Assembly (NCBI GenBank): GCA_003152275.1
Contig: PLZU01000039.1
Location: 1,465 to 55,780 of the forward strand
DNA: 54,316 nt
Reading direction: 5' to 3'
From: Actinomycetota bacterium
GTDB taxonomy: Bacteria > Actinomycetota > Thermoleophilia > Gaiellales > Gaiellaceae
The translations under genes were made by a program, and so were the position numbers. Under the pieces are notes generated by a model. That model was not told the DNA's origin. It did no database searches and saw nothing but the letters and a program-made list of their open reading frames with translations. Position 1 is the stretch's first letter, and every line of letters begins with the position of its first letter. This document shows positions 18,160-27,108 of this stretch, piece by piece.

Positions 18160-19372
18160 GCTTGCAAAGCGGACGCGGACTGCCCGTACAACGGCAAAAG
18201 CTGGGCCGCTCAAACAACCATCCCGTCGGCAAAAACCAATGCGATCTACAGCGTCGCGCTCGCCAAGACCGGGGGACGTCCGGCGCTCACCGCGTTCAAC
18301 GGCAAGCTCTATGCAAGACCGGGGCCTACCAACCGCGCCAATCGGGCCCGCGAGGACGATCCAGGTCGCGGCCTCCAACCCGGTTTCGATCTCGAGCGCG
18401 GTGACGGTGACCGACAACCTGTGGGAGACGAGCGGTGCAAGCGACGGCAAGACCGTGTTTATGTCGGGCAATTGGGACGATGACTTCTCCAGCGACGGCG
18501 TCAAGTTCAGCCAGGTGAACCCGTACAAGATGATGCAGGGAGCGCTTCAGAACCCGCCTTCGAACGGTCAGTTCTGCTGCGACCAGGTCGTTCAGTACGC
18601 GCCTCAGGTCAACCGGTTCATCTGGCTGCTGCAGAGCTCGCTGGACACCAAGAGCGGCCAGGACGTCGACCGTCTGGCTGTCTCCAGCCCGGCGAGGCTG
18701 CAGGGGAGCACCGGGCTGTCGTGGACGTACTGGGACTTCAACCCCAGCGAGATCGGCAAGCCCGGCCTCTGGTTCGACTACCCCGATCTGGCGATCGGCA
18801 AGAGCGATCTGATCTGGACGACCAACGTCATCGGCAGCAACGGGTCGGTGATCATGCGCATCCCGCTCAACAAGCTCGCGAGCGGCAAGGGCTTCACCTA
18901 TCTGCAGAGCGGCACGCTGGCGGGAGGCAGCGTGTACTTCGCTTGGTCGGCGGGACGGACCGGAGATGGCAAGAAGGTCTGGCCGCAGCCGCACATCGAG
19001 ATCGCGGTGATCAACGCCGCCACCGCCAAGCTCGACCACATGCTTTACATCTGGAACGCCAAGCACGGCTGGGCGTGGCCGGCACTCACCACCAACGCGC
19101 GTGGCGAGGTCGGAGTCGCAGCAAACTACGGCGGCGGCAACATCTACGCGTTCCCCTACGTCGGAATCCTCGGCACCAACCTGTTCAAACGCGTAAGCCA
19201 GGGCCTGAAAGGCATCAGCAGCGCCGGCGGGCACTACATCACCGTCCGTCCGCATTACCCAGGAGGCAACTGCTTCGACGGTTTCGTCTTCGACGAGTAC
19301 CCGATCGGCGTGAAGAACAACCCCGTGTACGCGATCTTCGGACACGCAAATCAACTCTGCAACCGTGGATGA
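18160..19372 (+). pseudogene. Decayed propeller-like secreted protein gene
   Basis: From 18160 one frame encodes DADCPYNGKSWAAQTTIP followed by PALTAFNGKLYA, typical of a sialidase or propeller-like N-terminus. The rest continues in another frame from about 18311 (possible ATG there: MQDRGLPTAPIG...) for 353 residues to 19372. There is no signal peptide or convincing ribosome site at 18311. The best reading is a gene that lost its 5' end and suffered a frameshift near 18310-18350. The surviving part is Trp/Gly-rich (ETSGASDGKTVFMSGNWDDD, YFAWSAGRTGDGKKVWPQPH) and may still fold. Confidence 0.6.
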
Positions 19373-19450
19373 ACTCTGCAACTTCTCTTTTCGCGGCTCC
19401 GAAGCCCGGCTGACCAGGACACGGCGGCACAGCGGTCGCGGCATTGCGAA

Positions 19451-19489
19451 GGAGTGGACGGAACTTGGCGTTGCGCAAACCAGGTCGTC
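19451..19489 (+). repeat. 39-bp direct repeat, copy 1
   Basis: Matches 20916-20954 at 38 of 39 positions in the same orientation; the shared core includes TTGGCGTTGCGCAAACCAGG. The two copies bracket the secreted-propeller gene at 19632-20723. Confidence 0.8.
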
Positions 19490-19631
19490 GCCAGCGAGCC
19501 GCTAAGTCTGGAGTGAGGGTCGCAACTCGGCGACGATCAGGGAAGATCACGCTCGCACGGACGAGCGACATCCGGTTCGAGAAGGCAATTAGCGGCCGGG
19601 AACGTGCGCGGGTTTACGAGCTCGCGTTCGC

Positions 19632-20723
19632 TCAGGCGGGTGCGTCGGTGAAGACCCAGCGGGCGATCGGGCGTGGTGTTCGTGTGGTGAGGTTGGCCAG
19701 CCAGATTGTTTCGATGCCGCTCTTGAGCAGGCGGCAGGGTCTTCCCTGGCCGGGCGGCGGACAGTCGACGCGGCTGCTGGTGATCTGTCGCGACGCCCAA
19801 GTCACCCGGTTCGATGTCGCGTCGATCGCGCCGCTCTGCTCGACCGGAGCGGCAAAGCGGGCAAGTGCGTGCACCCGACCGGACAGGTCGGCGAGTACAA
19901 GCTCGGTCGCCCCGCTGGCTTCGGCAGTCTCGGTCACGATACGGTCGCCGATCAGGCGGAGTGCCGGGCCCGCCAGCGGGAGGGCGACCCTGAGCTTGAG
20001 CCGGTGGAGGGCTGCCGTGTCGGGCGTCCGCCAGGCGAGCGTGACGCGCCCGTCGCTGGTGGGGCCGAGCAGGAGCGCGAGCTTGCCGTCGGCCTGGACG
20101 TCGAAGGCGAGGATCGGCTGCCCGGGCGGCGCTTCGGCCCGGTAGGCGAGCCGGTGCGTGCGCAGGTCGAGCACGTCGACGGCGCTTCCGCTCCGCCAGG
20201 CGAGATAGCTGCCGCCGAGTGAGACATCGCAGCAGGACACGCCGTGACGCACGAACAGTAGGCGGGAACCCTCGCGGACGATTACCGTCTCACCGGAGCC
20301 GTCGCAGCGAAGCTCGAGCAAGGCAACCAGCGCTCCGGAGACGGCGAGGCGTCTGCCCGGGCCACCGGCCACACACCGCTCCGGCACACCTAGGGGCCGC
20401 AGCGACCCTCGCGGCGGGCCGGCCAATGTCTGTGTTTCGACCGGGCAGACAACGCCGGGCTGGCCCGGGCAGCCGTCGTAGCTGCGCGAGAACGCAACCA
20501 GCGTCGCCGCCCCCGCGAGCGGGCCTGCAAACCAGCTCGTCGCGCTCTGCCAGAGAGGCGATGAATCAGGCCAAGCACGGAGCACGCTCAGCGTGTCTTG
20601 CTGCTCGCCCCAGACGACACGACCACCTGCGAGCGCCGGGCCCGCGACAAGCAGACGCGGCGGCGGCGAAGGAGCCGACAGCAAGGAACCTGCCGCGAGT
20701 AGCGATGCGAGCAAACCGACCAT
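19632..20723 (-). CDS. Secreted beta-propeller-like hypothetical protein
   Basis: 363 residues with a signal peptide (MVGLLASLLAAGSLLSAP). The mature protein consists of repeated beta-strand segments of the kind found in propellers (LLVAGPALAGGRVVWGEQ, SYLAWRSGSAVDVLDLRTHR, ILAFDVQADGKLALLLG, NRVTWASRQITSSRV), with scattered Cys (CVAGG, CCDVS). It could bind ligands at the cell surface. No catalytic residues are recognisable. The gene is bracketed by 39-bp direct repeats and is oriented against both neighbours. Confidence 0.75.
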   Translation of the reverse strand: MVGLLASLLAAGSLLSAPSPPPRLLVAGPALAGGRVVWGEQQDTLSVLRAWPDSSPLWQSATSWFAGPLAGAATLVAFSRSYDGCPGQPGVVCPVETQTLAGPPRGSLRPLGVPERCVAGGPGRRLAVSGALVALLELRCDGSGETVIVREGSRLLFVRHGVSCCDVSLGGSYLAWRSGSAVDVLDLRTHRLAYRAEAPPGQPILAFDVQADGKLALLLGPTSDGRVTLAWRTPDTAALHRLKLRVALPLAGPALRLIGDRIVTETAEASGATELVLADLSGRVHALARFAAPVEQSGAIDATSNRVTWASRQITSSRVDCPPPGQGRPCRLLKSGIETIWLANLTTRTPRPIARWVFTDAPA

Positions 20724-21123
20724 CTACCCTTTGTACGTCGCCGGAGCAGGTTCTGTCACACATATCCGGTTTTCCAGGTCAGGCCTCGGGACATGTCCGG
20801 CGTGCGTCGAGGTCGCGGTGCTTGCACCAACCGCAGCCGCGACCGACATGCGCGGGCGCGGCTCAACAACTGCTCGCCGGCAGCAGACGAACCGATCGAA
20901 GCCGGATTTCGATCGGGAGTGGAGGGAACTTGGCGTTGCGCAAACCAGGTCGTCTCCGTGCCGCTTGACCTCGCCGCGTGGTCGGGTTCTGGATGGCGGA
21001 GCGTGCCGTAGCCCCGCCACCCTGCAGCGCCTCACGCGTTGCCGCGGCGAACTTCTGAACCTTTCTTGGGAGATCCGCAATAGCGCGACACGGCTCGCCG
21101 CCTGGGCCATGTTGAATCAGCAC
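20724..21123. other. 400-bp intergenic region with short repeats
   Basis: No convincing gene. It holds the second copy of the 39-bp repeat (20916-20954) and the first copy of a 22-bp GC-rich repeat (20843-20864, second copy at 21970-21991). Promoters of the two divergent flanking genes should lie here, but I see no strong -35/-10 pair. Confidence 0.6.
20916..20954 (+). repeat. 39-bp direct repeat, copy 2
   Basis: Same orientation as the copy at 19451-19489, with one mismatch; located upstream of the HEPN-like gene. Confidence 0.8.
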
Positions 21124-21909
21124 ATGGCGAGGCCGAAGAAGCGTCGAAAGAACCGTGCGCGTGGAAGCGCCTCATCACCGGTAGGGGAACCGGTCGATCG
21201 GCGCCGTACTGTCGTGGTCGAGGCGCTCGGGATGGGCGACGAGGTATTCGACGAGCCTCACCTCATGGTGGTCATCGAGCCAGTGCGCCTCGAATCAGGC
21301 GACGACCTCTACGTCCATCCGCCGTTCGTTGTTCCGTTCTATCTCCTCAAGGCGAAGAAGCTCCGTGACAAGGCGGAGCCGCGCCGGCTCTCCGCCCTCC
21401 GCAAGCCCGTGCGAACCGACGACGGCACGTACCGACCGAGCAGCCCATTGCAGGTTCTCGACGCTCTCGAAGACCTCTCGCTCGCCGTCATCCTCTCCCT
21501 CGCGGCGATCGAGGCGAAGGCGAATGACATGATCGGCCGGCTGCCCGACGATGCGATGGTCGAGATTCCGACGAGGGTCGGCGGCAAGACGGTCGCGGTC
21601 ATGCGAGACAAGGGCGCAATGGACTGGCTGTCGCTGGCTGACAAGATCTCCTGCGCCGCGCCGCTGCTGCACGGGACTCCGTCGATCAAAAGCACCGTCG
21701 CCTGGCAGAAGTACAAGCGGCTGTCGCGCCTCCGCAATGCACTCGTGCATCCGAGGCGCGAAGCGATCAACGATCCGCTGAAGCCCAGCGTATTTGGCCG
21801 ACTCCTGACCGGGGCTGGCTCACGGGCGCCTGAGGACGCCGCCGAGGTTATCGAGGCGATGGATCCGGGCTGGTTGCCGAAGGAGGCGCGGGCGGAGCTC
21901 GGTCTCTAG
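21124..21909 (+). CDS. HEPN-like conserved protein
   Basis: 261 residues from ATG 21124 (ATG 21109 is also in frame). The basic N-terminus (MARPKKRRKNRARG) is followed by a helical region. Helix LAVILSLAAIEAKANDMIG, then KYKRLSRLRNALVHPRR with an RNxxxH signature, is the arrangement of HEPN domains, which often act as RNases in toxin-antitoxin or abortive-infection systems. No partner nucleotidyltransferase (MNT) gene is adjacent. It sits 210 bases outside the left attachment site of the prophage. The HEPN call rests on motif and helix layout only. Confidence 0.6.
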   Translation: MARPKKRRKNRARGSASSPVGEPVDRRRTVVVEALGMGDEVFDEPHLMVVIEPVRLESGDDLYVHPPFVVPFYLLKAKKLRDKAEPRRLSALRKPVRTDDGTYRPSSPLQVLDALEDLSLAVILSLAAIEAKANDMIGRLPDDAMVEIPTRVGGKTVAVMRDKGAMDWLSLADKISCAAPLLHGTPSIKSTVAWQKYKRLSRLRNALVHPRREAINDPLKPSVFGRLLTGAGSRAPEDAAEVIEAMDPGWLPKEARAELGL

Positions 21910-21927
21910 CCTGCCTCACGCAGAGAT

Positions 21928-21946
21928 CCGGGGTCAGACCCCCGGA
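21928..21946. repeat. GGGGTCAGACCCC palindrome
   Basis: Imperfect palindrome (CCGGGGTCAGACCCCCGG) 19 bases after the HEPN-like stop codon; member of the dispersed palindrome family and probably a terminator. Confidence 0.65.
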
Positions 21947-21969
21947 CGTGGCTGTTTCCGCCGCCGCGC

Positions 21970-21991
21970 CCGACATGCGCGGGCGCGGCTC
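21970..21991 (+). repeat. 22-bp GC-rich direct repeat, copy 2
   Basis: Identical to 20843-20864 (contains GACATGCGCGGGCGCGG). The two copies bracket the HEPN-like gene. Confidence 0.7.
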
Positions 21992-22012
21992 GTGGCGTCA
22001 CGCTTCCGAGCA

Positions 22013-22036
22013 GCGAGCCGGTGTCCGCCGGCTCGC
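22013..22036. terminator. GC-rich hairpin before the prophage
   Basis: Arms GCGAGCCGG / CCGGCTCGC with a 6-base loop and no T-run. It lies in the spacer (21910-22119) between the HEPN-like gene and the left attachment site, where I see no gene. Confidence 0.45.
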
Positions 22037-22119
22037 AAACGAGCGAGCGGAAAGCACAGCGCGTAGCACGCGCGCGCAGCGCGCCTGCTAGCGCGAAGCG
22101 GGCGAAGGGAGAAGAAACA

Positions 22120-22165
22120 TGGAGCGTGCCGGGATCGAACCGGCGACCTCCGGCTTGCAAAGCCG
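22120..22165 (-). repeat. Prophage attachment site, left (tRNA-Ala 3' fragment)
   Basis: 46 bases identical to 36400-36445, the 3' part of the tRNA-Ala(TGC) gene (anticodon stem through base 73). The 5' half of a tRNA is absent, so this is not a functional gene. It marks the far end of the integrated element; recombination between the two copies would excise about 14.28 kb. Confidence 0.93.
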
Positions 22166-22224
22166 CTAACGGGGCGGCGACAGGCGAGAACGATCGACGA
22201 CAAACGACCCTTGATCCCGCATGG

Positions 22225-22521
22225 TTACAGGGATTGCGGCTCGTTAGACCGCATGGTTACACGGGTGCCGTCGAGCACGTCGGCGAGCCGTTGTGGCGTG
22301 GAAGTGGCGTGACGCGGCCAAATCATCAGTGCGACCTCTCGCGCTTCCTCGAGCCCGAGCCGCTCGATCCAGAAGCGGCGGTACGGCGCTGTCGGTAGCG
22401 GCGCAGCCGTGCAGCGGCAGGAGCGGCAGTGTGGCTTCGTGCCGCGCCGCCGGTGTTCGTACTCGTTGCGCTCGCTGAGGCCGAACGTGACGCCGCACTC
22501 GCCGCAACGGACGTCTTTCAT
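22225..22521 (-). CDS. Small zinc-ribbon protein (prophage)
   Basis: 98 residues. An N-terminal CGECGVTF pairs with HCRSCRC, suggesting a zinc ribbon; the rest is helical (YRRFWIERLGLEEAREVALM). The ATG overlaps the stop of the preceding gene (ATGA), so it is the last gene of the minus-strand phage operon. Possibly a phage-encoded regulator or an HNH-like remnant lacking the nuclease core. Function unknown. Confidence 0.6.
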   Translation of the reverse strand: MKDVRCGECGVTFGLSERNEYEHRRRGTKPHCRSCRCTAAPLPTAPYRRFWIERLGLEEAREVALMIWPRHATSTPQRLADVLDGTRVTMRSNEPQSL

Positions 22522-22763
22522 CGCAGGCTCGGCGCGTCCCGGTGCGGCGTCGTGCCACGGATCGCGCTAGCCGCGCCCCGGGGCCCAATCGCCGGAATTC
22601 CTCGCAACGTGAACGCGTCGGCCGGGTCGACGATCCAGCCGGCCTTCACCGCCTTCACCTGCCGGTCGTCTTTGGCGCGCTCGCGCTCATGCTTCGACCA
22701 AACCTGTCGGGCGGAATGGCCGCGAGCGAACGTCGCCACATTCCCGAGTATGCCGAATCCCAA
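22518..22763 (-). CDS. Hypothetical prophage protein (start uncertain)
   Basis: 81 residues from TTG 22763; no ATG or GTG is available upstream. The same frame is open for 25 codons before that TTG and is separated from the preceding gene (22839-23174) only by its TAA stop. The product is basic (QVWSKHERERAKDDRQVKAV) with a Gly-rich start (LGFGILGNVATFARG). Its end overlaps the next gene's ATG, which supports it being translated. It may be the rear half of a gene split by a nonsense mutation. Confidence 0.5.
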   Translation of the reverse strand: MGFGILGNVATFARGHSARQVWSKHERERAKDDRQVKAVKAGWIVDPADAFTLRGIPAIGPRGAASAIRGTTPHRDAPSLR

Positions 22764-22838
22764 CTGATCCGGTTGACTTTCGTAGAAGAGCCCGAAGCCC
22801 TCGCGTCCCTGGGGAGTTGAGGGCTCCGGGGTAGTTGC

Positions 22839-23174
22839 TTAGGCGTTGAGCCGCTTCGCTTGCGTGTTGACGAGCTCCGTCAACTCTGCCAACTCGTCGG
22901 CGTCCTTCTTGAGATGGTCGAGCTGCACGTCGTCTAGCTCTGAGAGGAGGAAGTCGGCCCCCGTAGTCACCGCCGGGAGCGCGTGCGGCGAGATGCCGTT
23001 GTTGATCTTGCGAACGGACTCGACGATCCGCCGCAGTTCGGCCGCGGCCTCCGTCAGATGGCGGACCGCTTCTTGAACGTGAATCCTGGCGGCTTCCGCG
23101 TCGTCGCGGATGAGCCCGTACAGGTGCGGCTCCTCCCTCATCGTGGCCGCACGGTCTTTGGTGTCAGTGGTCAT
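22839..23174 (-). CDS. Hypothetical helical prophage protein
   Basis: 111 residues from ATG 23174, which has AAGGAGG five bases upstream. Predicted to be almost all helix (ARIHVQEAVRHLTEAAAELR, DHLKKDADELAELTELVNTQ), acidic, with no TM segment. It lies 19 bases after the stop of the gene at 23194, in the same operon. Could be a small tail or virion-associated protein; no family recognised. Confidence 0.7.
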   Translation of the reverse strand: MTTDTKDRAATMREEPHLYGLIRDDAEAARIHVQEAVRHLTEAAAELRRIVESVRKINNGISPHALPAVTTGADFLLSELDDVQLDHLKKDADELAELTELVNTQAKRLNA

Positions 23175-23193
23175 CACGCCTCCTTGCGTCGAG

Positions 23194-23685
23194 TTAGGCA
23201 TAGAGGGATTGGTCGAGGCCGTGGAAACGGGTCATCCGCGCTTTCCACTTTCGATCCTCGAGCACGCTGTCGGTGGTGAGGCCTGCCGCGATCGCTTGTA
23301 GATCCTCATGCGCGAGCAGTGTGATGTCCACGACCGAGTCGAGCATGAAGTGAATGTCTTTGCGGAGGTCGTCTGTCCAGGTGATGAGACGGCCGACGTC
23401 GGCGTAGGTGACCACCCGTTTAGCCTCAGGGATCGGGAAGCTCCGATTCACCCCGGGGTCATTTGCGCCGCCTTCCTCGGTGGCGAGCTCCTTGAGTCTC
23501 CTCGCGATCGGAGCGATGAGGAACTCGTCGACGGCGTGGAGCGCCCGACCGACCTCTCTGAGCGTCTCCTCTGACGGTGGAATGTCGTCTTCGATCTCGT
23601 AGCCGGCGGCCCACGCCTGGATGAAGTCGGCGGGCAGCATCTCCGAGATGAAGCGTTCCTGCGGGTCTGCGGTCTTCGCGGTCAT
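23194..23685 (-). CDS. Hypothetical prophage protein
   Basis: 163 residues from ATG 23685 with AGGAG eight bases upstream. Soluble, helix-rich and acidic (PADFIQAWAAGYEIEDDIPP, DVGRLITWTDDLRKDIHFML). Lies downstream of the tape-measure gene, where tail or lysis genes usually sit, but no such domain is recognisable. A 195-base spacer upstream contains a partial GTCTGACCCC repeat at 23841-23850. Confidence 0.7.
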   Translation of the reverse strand: MTAKTADPQERFISEMLPADFIQAWAAGYEIEDDIPPSEETLREVGRALHAVDEFLIAPIARRLKELATEEGGANDPGVNRSFPIPEAKRVVTYADVGRLITWTDDLRKDIHFMLDSVVDITLLAHEDLQAIAAGLTTDSVLEDRKWKARMTRFHGLDQSLYA

Positions 23686-23880
23686 AGCCGCCACTCCTAT
23701 CCGCGTAAAGCCCTCCGGGCACGACGATACGAGCGCCGGCCCGAAGGGCCTACGCAGTCTGTCAGGGCATCCAGAGGATGAGTGCTCGTATCACTCATGG
23801 GCCCGACCCTACACCCGATCCAGGCCGGCCGCTAGGGGCAGTCTGACCCCCGTCATCGCCGAGAGAGGCCGCTAGCCGCG

Positions 23881-24111
23881 TCAGACATCAGATGCGCCTT
23901 CGAACTCGAAGTCGAGGACGCGTAGGAATGCCTCGCCCCATTCTGTACCGCGCTCGTCGATCAGCCTGGCGACATATCGCTCGAACTCCGAATGCGAGAA
24001 GCCGCAACAAAATGCTCGAACCTCGGCCTCTTGCTCAAACACGAGCACGATCGCCGGTACGAACGGCCCCACGCTGATCGTCTGGCCTGCCTCGGTGTCG
24101 ACGATCTTCAA
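23881..24111 (-). CDS. Hypothetical protein after the tape measure
   Basis: 76 residues from a TTG start that overlaps the tape-measure stop codon (TTGA), so translation is coupled. The sequence IVLVFEQEAEVRAFCCGFSH suggests a small alpha/beta fold; no domain identified. Its position, directly after the tape-measure gene, is typical for distal tail genes. Confidence 0.65.
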   Translation of the reverse strand: MKIVDTEAGQTISVGPFVPAIVLVFEQEAEVRAFCCGFSHSEFERYVARLIDERGTEWGEAFLRVLDFEFEGASDV

Positions 24112-27095
24112 TTCATCCCCAGCAGCGGTGTCCCGCGCAGGTAGGACCTGTTGAGGTTCTTGGCGATGATCGTGGTGAACTCCTGCATCCCGTTCGAGCC
24201 AACCAGGGTGCCAACGTGGAGGTTGATAACTGGCGCGCCACCGCTGCCGCCAGTGGTTGAGCTTCCGCCGTATCCGCCGCCGAACCCGGATCCGAGCGAG
24301 CCAGACGGGGCGCTGAGACCGCCAGGAAGCGACACAGACCCAGCGCCACTGCCGCCCATCGCCTTACTCACGTTCCAGAACGCCGATGTCGTAGCAGCCA
24401 CGGCAGCCTGGAGTTGCGTGAGGAGTCCGTTCCCGCCCAGATCGGCGAGAGGGGCGAGCGAAATCCCGAACGGGCCGAGCAGCTTATTCAACGCATCCAT
24501 CGACCCGGCACCCGTGCCGACGTTCGCGGACAGAGTCTGGATCTGGGTATCGAGGTTCCACTGCGCCTTCGCATATGCGGCATCGGCGGCTGCGCGTTCC
24601 GCGGTCGCCTTCGTCGCCAGGTCGTTCTCGGTGATCGCCCGCTGCGCTGCCGCGATCGCCACCGGATCAGCAGCGGTGATCGCCGTCGCCAGCGCGTCCT
24701 GCAAAGACTGCTTCGTGTCCTGCGACTGCATCTGCGCGAGCAGCGCCTCCGACGGTGTCTGTAGGCCGCCCTGCGAATACTGTTGGCCGAGCGCAGCATC
24801 CGCCGCTGTCTGGATCGAACCGATGATCGTCTGTAGGTGCGCCTGAGCGGTTGTCGCGATCGACTGCAGCGACTGGACGATGCTGTCCTGCGTCGAAGTG
24901 ATCGTCCCCCGGATCTTCGCCAGAGCGGTCTTGTAGGCGGCCTGCGCCTTCCCCGTGCTCGCAGCCATCTTCGCGCGAAGCTGCGACGCCTCCGACGAAT
25001 ACGCACCCAGGAGCGTCTGCTGGTCGGCGAGGATCACGGCCACAGGCTGCCCGGCCGCCTGATCCAACTTGAGCGCCTGCTCCGGACCAGTCGCCCCAGC
25101 CTCGATCTTCGCGATCGTCGCCTGCGCCACCTTCAAATGCAACGCCGCAAGCATCTTCTGGAACGTCGCACCGGCCTTCGTGATCTCGTTCGCCACAGAC
25201 GCAGCCTTCGCATCCTGGCCGTGCGCCTTCAACAGCTTCTCTTCCTGCGACTCAAGCGCGGTAACGGTGTCGAAGTGCTGTTGGGTGATGTCGTCCGTGA
25301 ACGCCTGCTGCGCGAGCCTGATGTGGGCTTCGAGCGCCTGCGGGATCTTGTACGCCGGCGCCTTCTTCGCCTTCGACGCTGTCGTCGCCCCATAACTCAC
25401 CGGCAGCGTCCCGACGCCAGGCTGTAGCCAGTTCCCGTACTGAGCGACAGCCGCCTGCCCGTACTTTTCTGTCCACGCACCGAACCCTTGCGAGTGATAG
25501 ACCGACATCGCCTCGGCCGCGTTCTGCTGCGGGTTCAACATCGACGATTTCGAGTAGCCGTGCGATGAGTTGATCTGGAAGAGGCCGTAGTCGCGGGTCC
25601 CGTTCGGGTTCACGCCGCTGATCGCTCCTGCAGCACCGCCCGACTCGCCCATGTACGCGATGTTCGCGAGGATGGCGGCGAGCTGCGGAGACGCGCCAGC
25701 ATTCACGAGGAGGCCAGCCATCTGCGCCTGCGAGAAATGGCCACCCGTCGTCGCCCCGGTAGTGCCAACTGCGGAGCCGCCGGTCGTGTCGTGAGTCCCC
25801 GTATTCGTTCCGCCGCCGACGTTCGCAGGGATCAGGTTGCGGCCCTTGATCGAACCGACAAACGCGTTAGCCCACGACGTACCCGCGTTCGCGCCACCGG
25901 ACTTCCATGCCCCAGTGATCGCGTCCACGTTCTTGCTCATGTCCGACTGGATCCCGGCAAGACCGGACTCGAGTTGTGTCTTCGCGTCGCGGGCCCAGCC
26001 ACCCATGAACGACGGCAGATGCGAAAACGGCTCAACCACCTGCAACGCCGCGTTGTACGCGCCGATCTTCAACGCGTCCCACAACACGTTGAAGCCCGCA
26101 TCCATCGACCGCCAGAAATCCTCGAACCAGCCTTTCACCTTCTCCCAATGCGTCAACACATAGACGGCGCCCGCACCAATCGCGAGCCACGGACTAACCA
26201 TGTCCATCGCGATCAAAGCTGCGGTGACACCGATGATGATCGGCTTCCAGTCACCGAAGTAGTTCTTCACCTTCAACACAAGCGGCCAAATCTTGTCGAA
26301 CGCCGCTGCCGCGTCATGGACGACAGTCCCGAGATCATGCAACGCTGTCTTCACATCGTCGGTGACCTTGCGCGCGTTGCCAGCCTTACTGATCCACGTC
26401 TCAAACGAGGTGGCGAGCCTCGCGACGGTCGGCAGAAGCACCATCCCGATCTTCGTCTCAAGGTCTGCGAGAGTCGCGTGCAACTTCTCGTTCACCGTCG
26501 TGTTAGACGCAGCCTGGCCGCCGTACACCTGCATCGCGTGCGCGAGCAGCGTCTCCACCGACTCGCCCTTCGTCGCGACGATCCCGTACCGCTGCAGCGA
26601 CGTCGTCTTCCCGTCGATCGCCTTACCGACAGCGGTCGCAGCCGCCTGCAAACTCACACCCTTCGCCCGTGCGATATCCTCAGCCAACCCCATATATGTG
26701 GTCGCGTCGGTCGCGTTACCGGTCACCAACGTCAGCGTCTTAATCCCGGAGAGGATGTCGGTGTTCGCGTAGCCGAGTTTCGCCCCGGAACTCACGAGCG
26801 CGTCAATCTTCGACCGATAAGCCGCGAGCGAACCGCCCGTCGCCTTCACCGCCAGATCGGTCGACTTCAACGCGGCGGTATAGCTGTCCGCCGCACCGAT
26901 CGCCAACTTCAACCCCATCACGACGCCGCCGGCAGCCAGCAGGCTCCCGCCCATCATCAGGAAGCTGCCACGCACCGACTGGCCGACACTCTTCATTTTC
27001 GTCTCGAACGAACCAGCCATCGTCGACGACTCGGAAAGACCGCGCTTAAGGCTGCTTGTCTCCCCAACGATTTCCACCACTAAGCGACGCCCCAT
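24108..27095 (-). CDS. Phage tail tape-measure protein with lysozyme-like domain
   Basis: 995 residues. The N-terminus resembles tape-measure proteins (LVVEIVGETSSLKRGLSESS, hydrophobic stretch MMGGSLLAAGGVVMGLKLA), followed by long helical regions and a central hydrophobic patch (AALIAMDMVSPWLAIGAGAV). Residues about 450-550 hold a transglycosylase-like domain (IAYMGESGGAAGA with probable catalytic Glu, DYGLFQINSSHG). The C-terminal third is coiled-coil, ending in a Gly-rich tail. It would set tail length and locally open peptidoglycan during DNA injection. It is the largest gene of the island and strong evidence for a tailed phage origin. Confidence 0.92.
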   Translation of the reverse strand: MGRRLVVEIVGETSSLKRGLSESSTMAGSFETKMKSVGQSVRGSFLMMGGSLLAAGGVVMGLKLAIGAADSYTAALKSTDLAVKATGGSLAAYRSKIDALVSSGAKLGYANTDILSGIKTLTLVTGNATDATTYMGLAEDIARAKGVSLQAAATAVGKAIDGKTTSLQRYGIVATKGESVETLLAHAMQVYGGQAASNTTVNEKLHATLADLETKIGMVLLPTVARLATSFETWISKAGNARKVTDDVKTALHDLGTVVHDAAAAFDKIWPLVLKVKNYFGDWKPIIIGVTAALIAMDMVSPWLAIGAGAVYVLTHWEKVKGWFEDFWRSMDAGFNVLWDALKIGAYNAALQVVEPFSHLPSFMGGWARDAKTQLESGLAGIQSDMSKNVDAITGAWKSGGANAGTSWANAFVGSIKGRNLIPANVGGGTNTGTHDTTGGSAVGTTGATTGGHFSQAQMAGLLVNAGASPQLAAILANIAYMGESGGAAGAISGVNPNGTRDYGLFQINSSHGYSKSSMLNPQQNAAEAMSVYHSQGFGAWTEKYGQAAVAQYGNWLQPGVGTLPVSYGATTASKAKKAPAYKIPQALEAHIRLAQQAFTDDITQQHFDTVTALESQEEKLLKAHGQDAKAASVANEITKAGATFQKMLAALHLKVAQATIAKIEAGATGPEQALKLDQAAGQPVAVILADQQTLLGAYSSEASQLRAKMAASTGKAQAAYKTALAKIRGTITSTQDSIVQSLQSIATTAQAHLQTIIGSIQTAADAALGQQYSQGGLQTPSEALLAQMQSQDTKQSLQDALATAITAADPVAIAAAQRAITENDLATKATAERAAADAAYAKAQWNLDTQIQTLSANVGTGAGSMDALNKLLGPFGISLAPLADLGGNGLLTQLQAAVAATTSAFWNVSKAMGGSGAGSVSLPGGLSAPSGSLGSGFGGGYGGSSTTGGSGGAPVINLHVGTLVGSNGMQEFTTIIAKNLNRSYLRGTPLLGMN

Positions 27096-27108
27096 CTAGA
27101 TCACCGCC

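Noticed and set aside
22120..22165. A second tRNA-Ala gene
   Set aside because: Only the 3' half is present; acceptor 5' strand and D arm are missing, so it is an attachment-site copy.
24837..27083. Plus-strand frames opposite the tape-measure gene
   Set aside because: They lack domains or ribosome sites and mirror a clear 995-residue phage protein.
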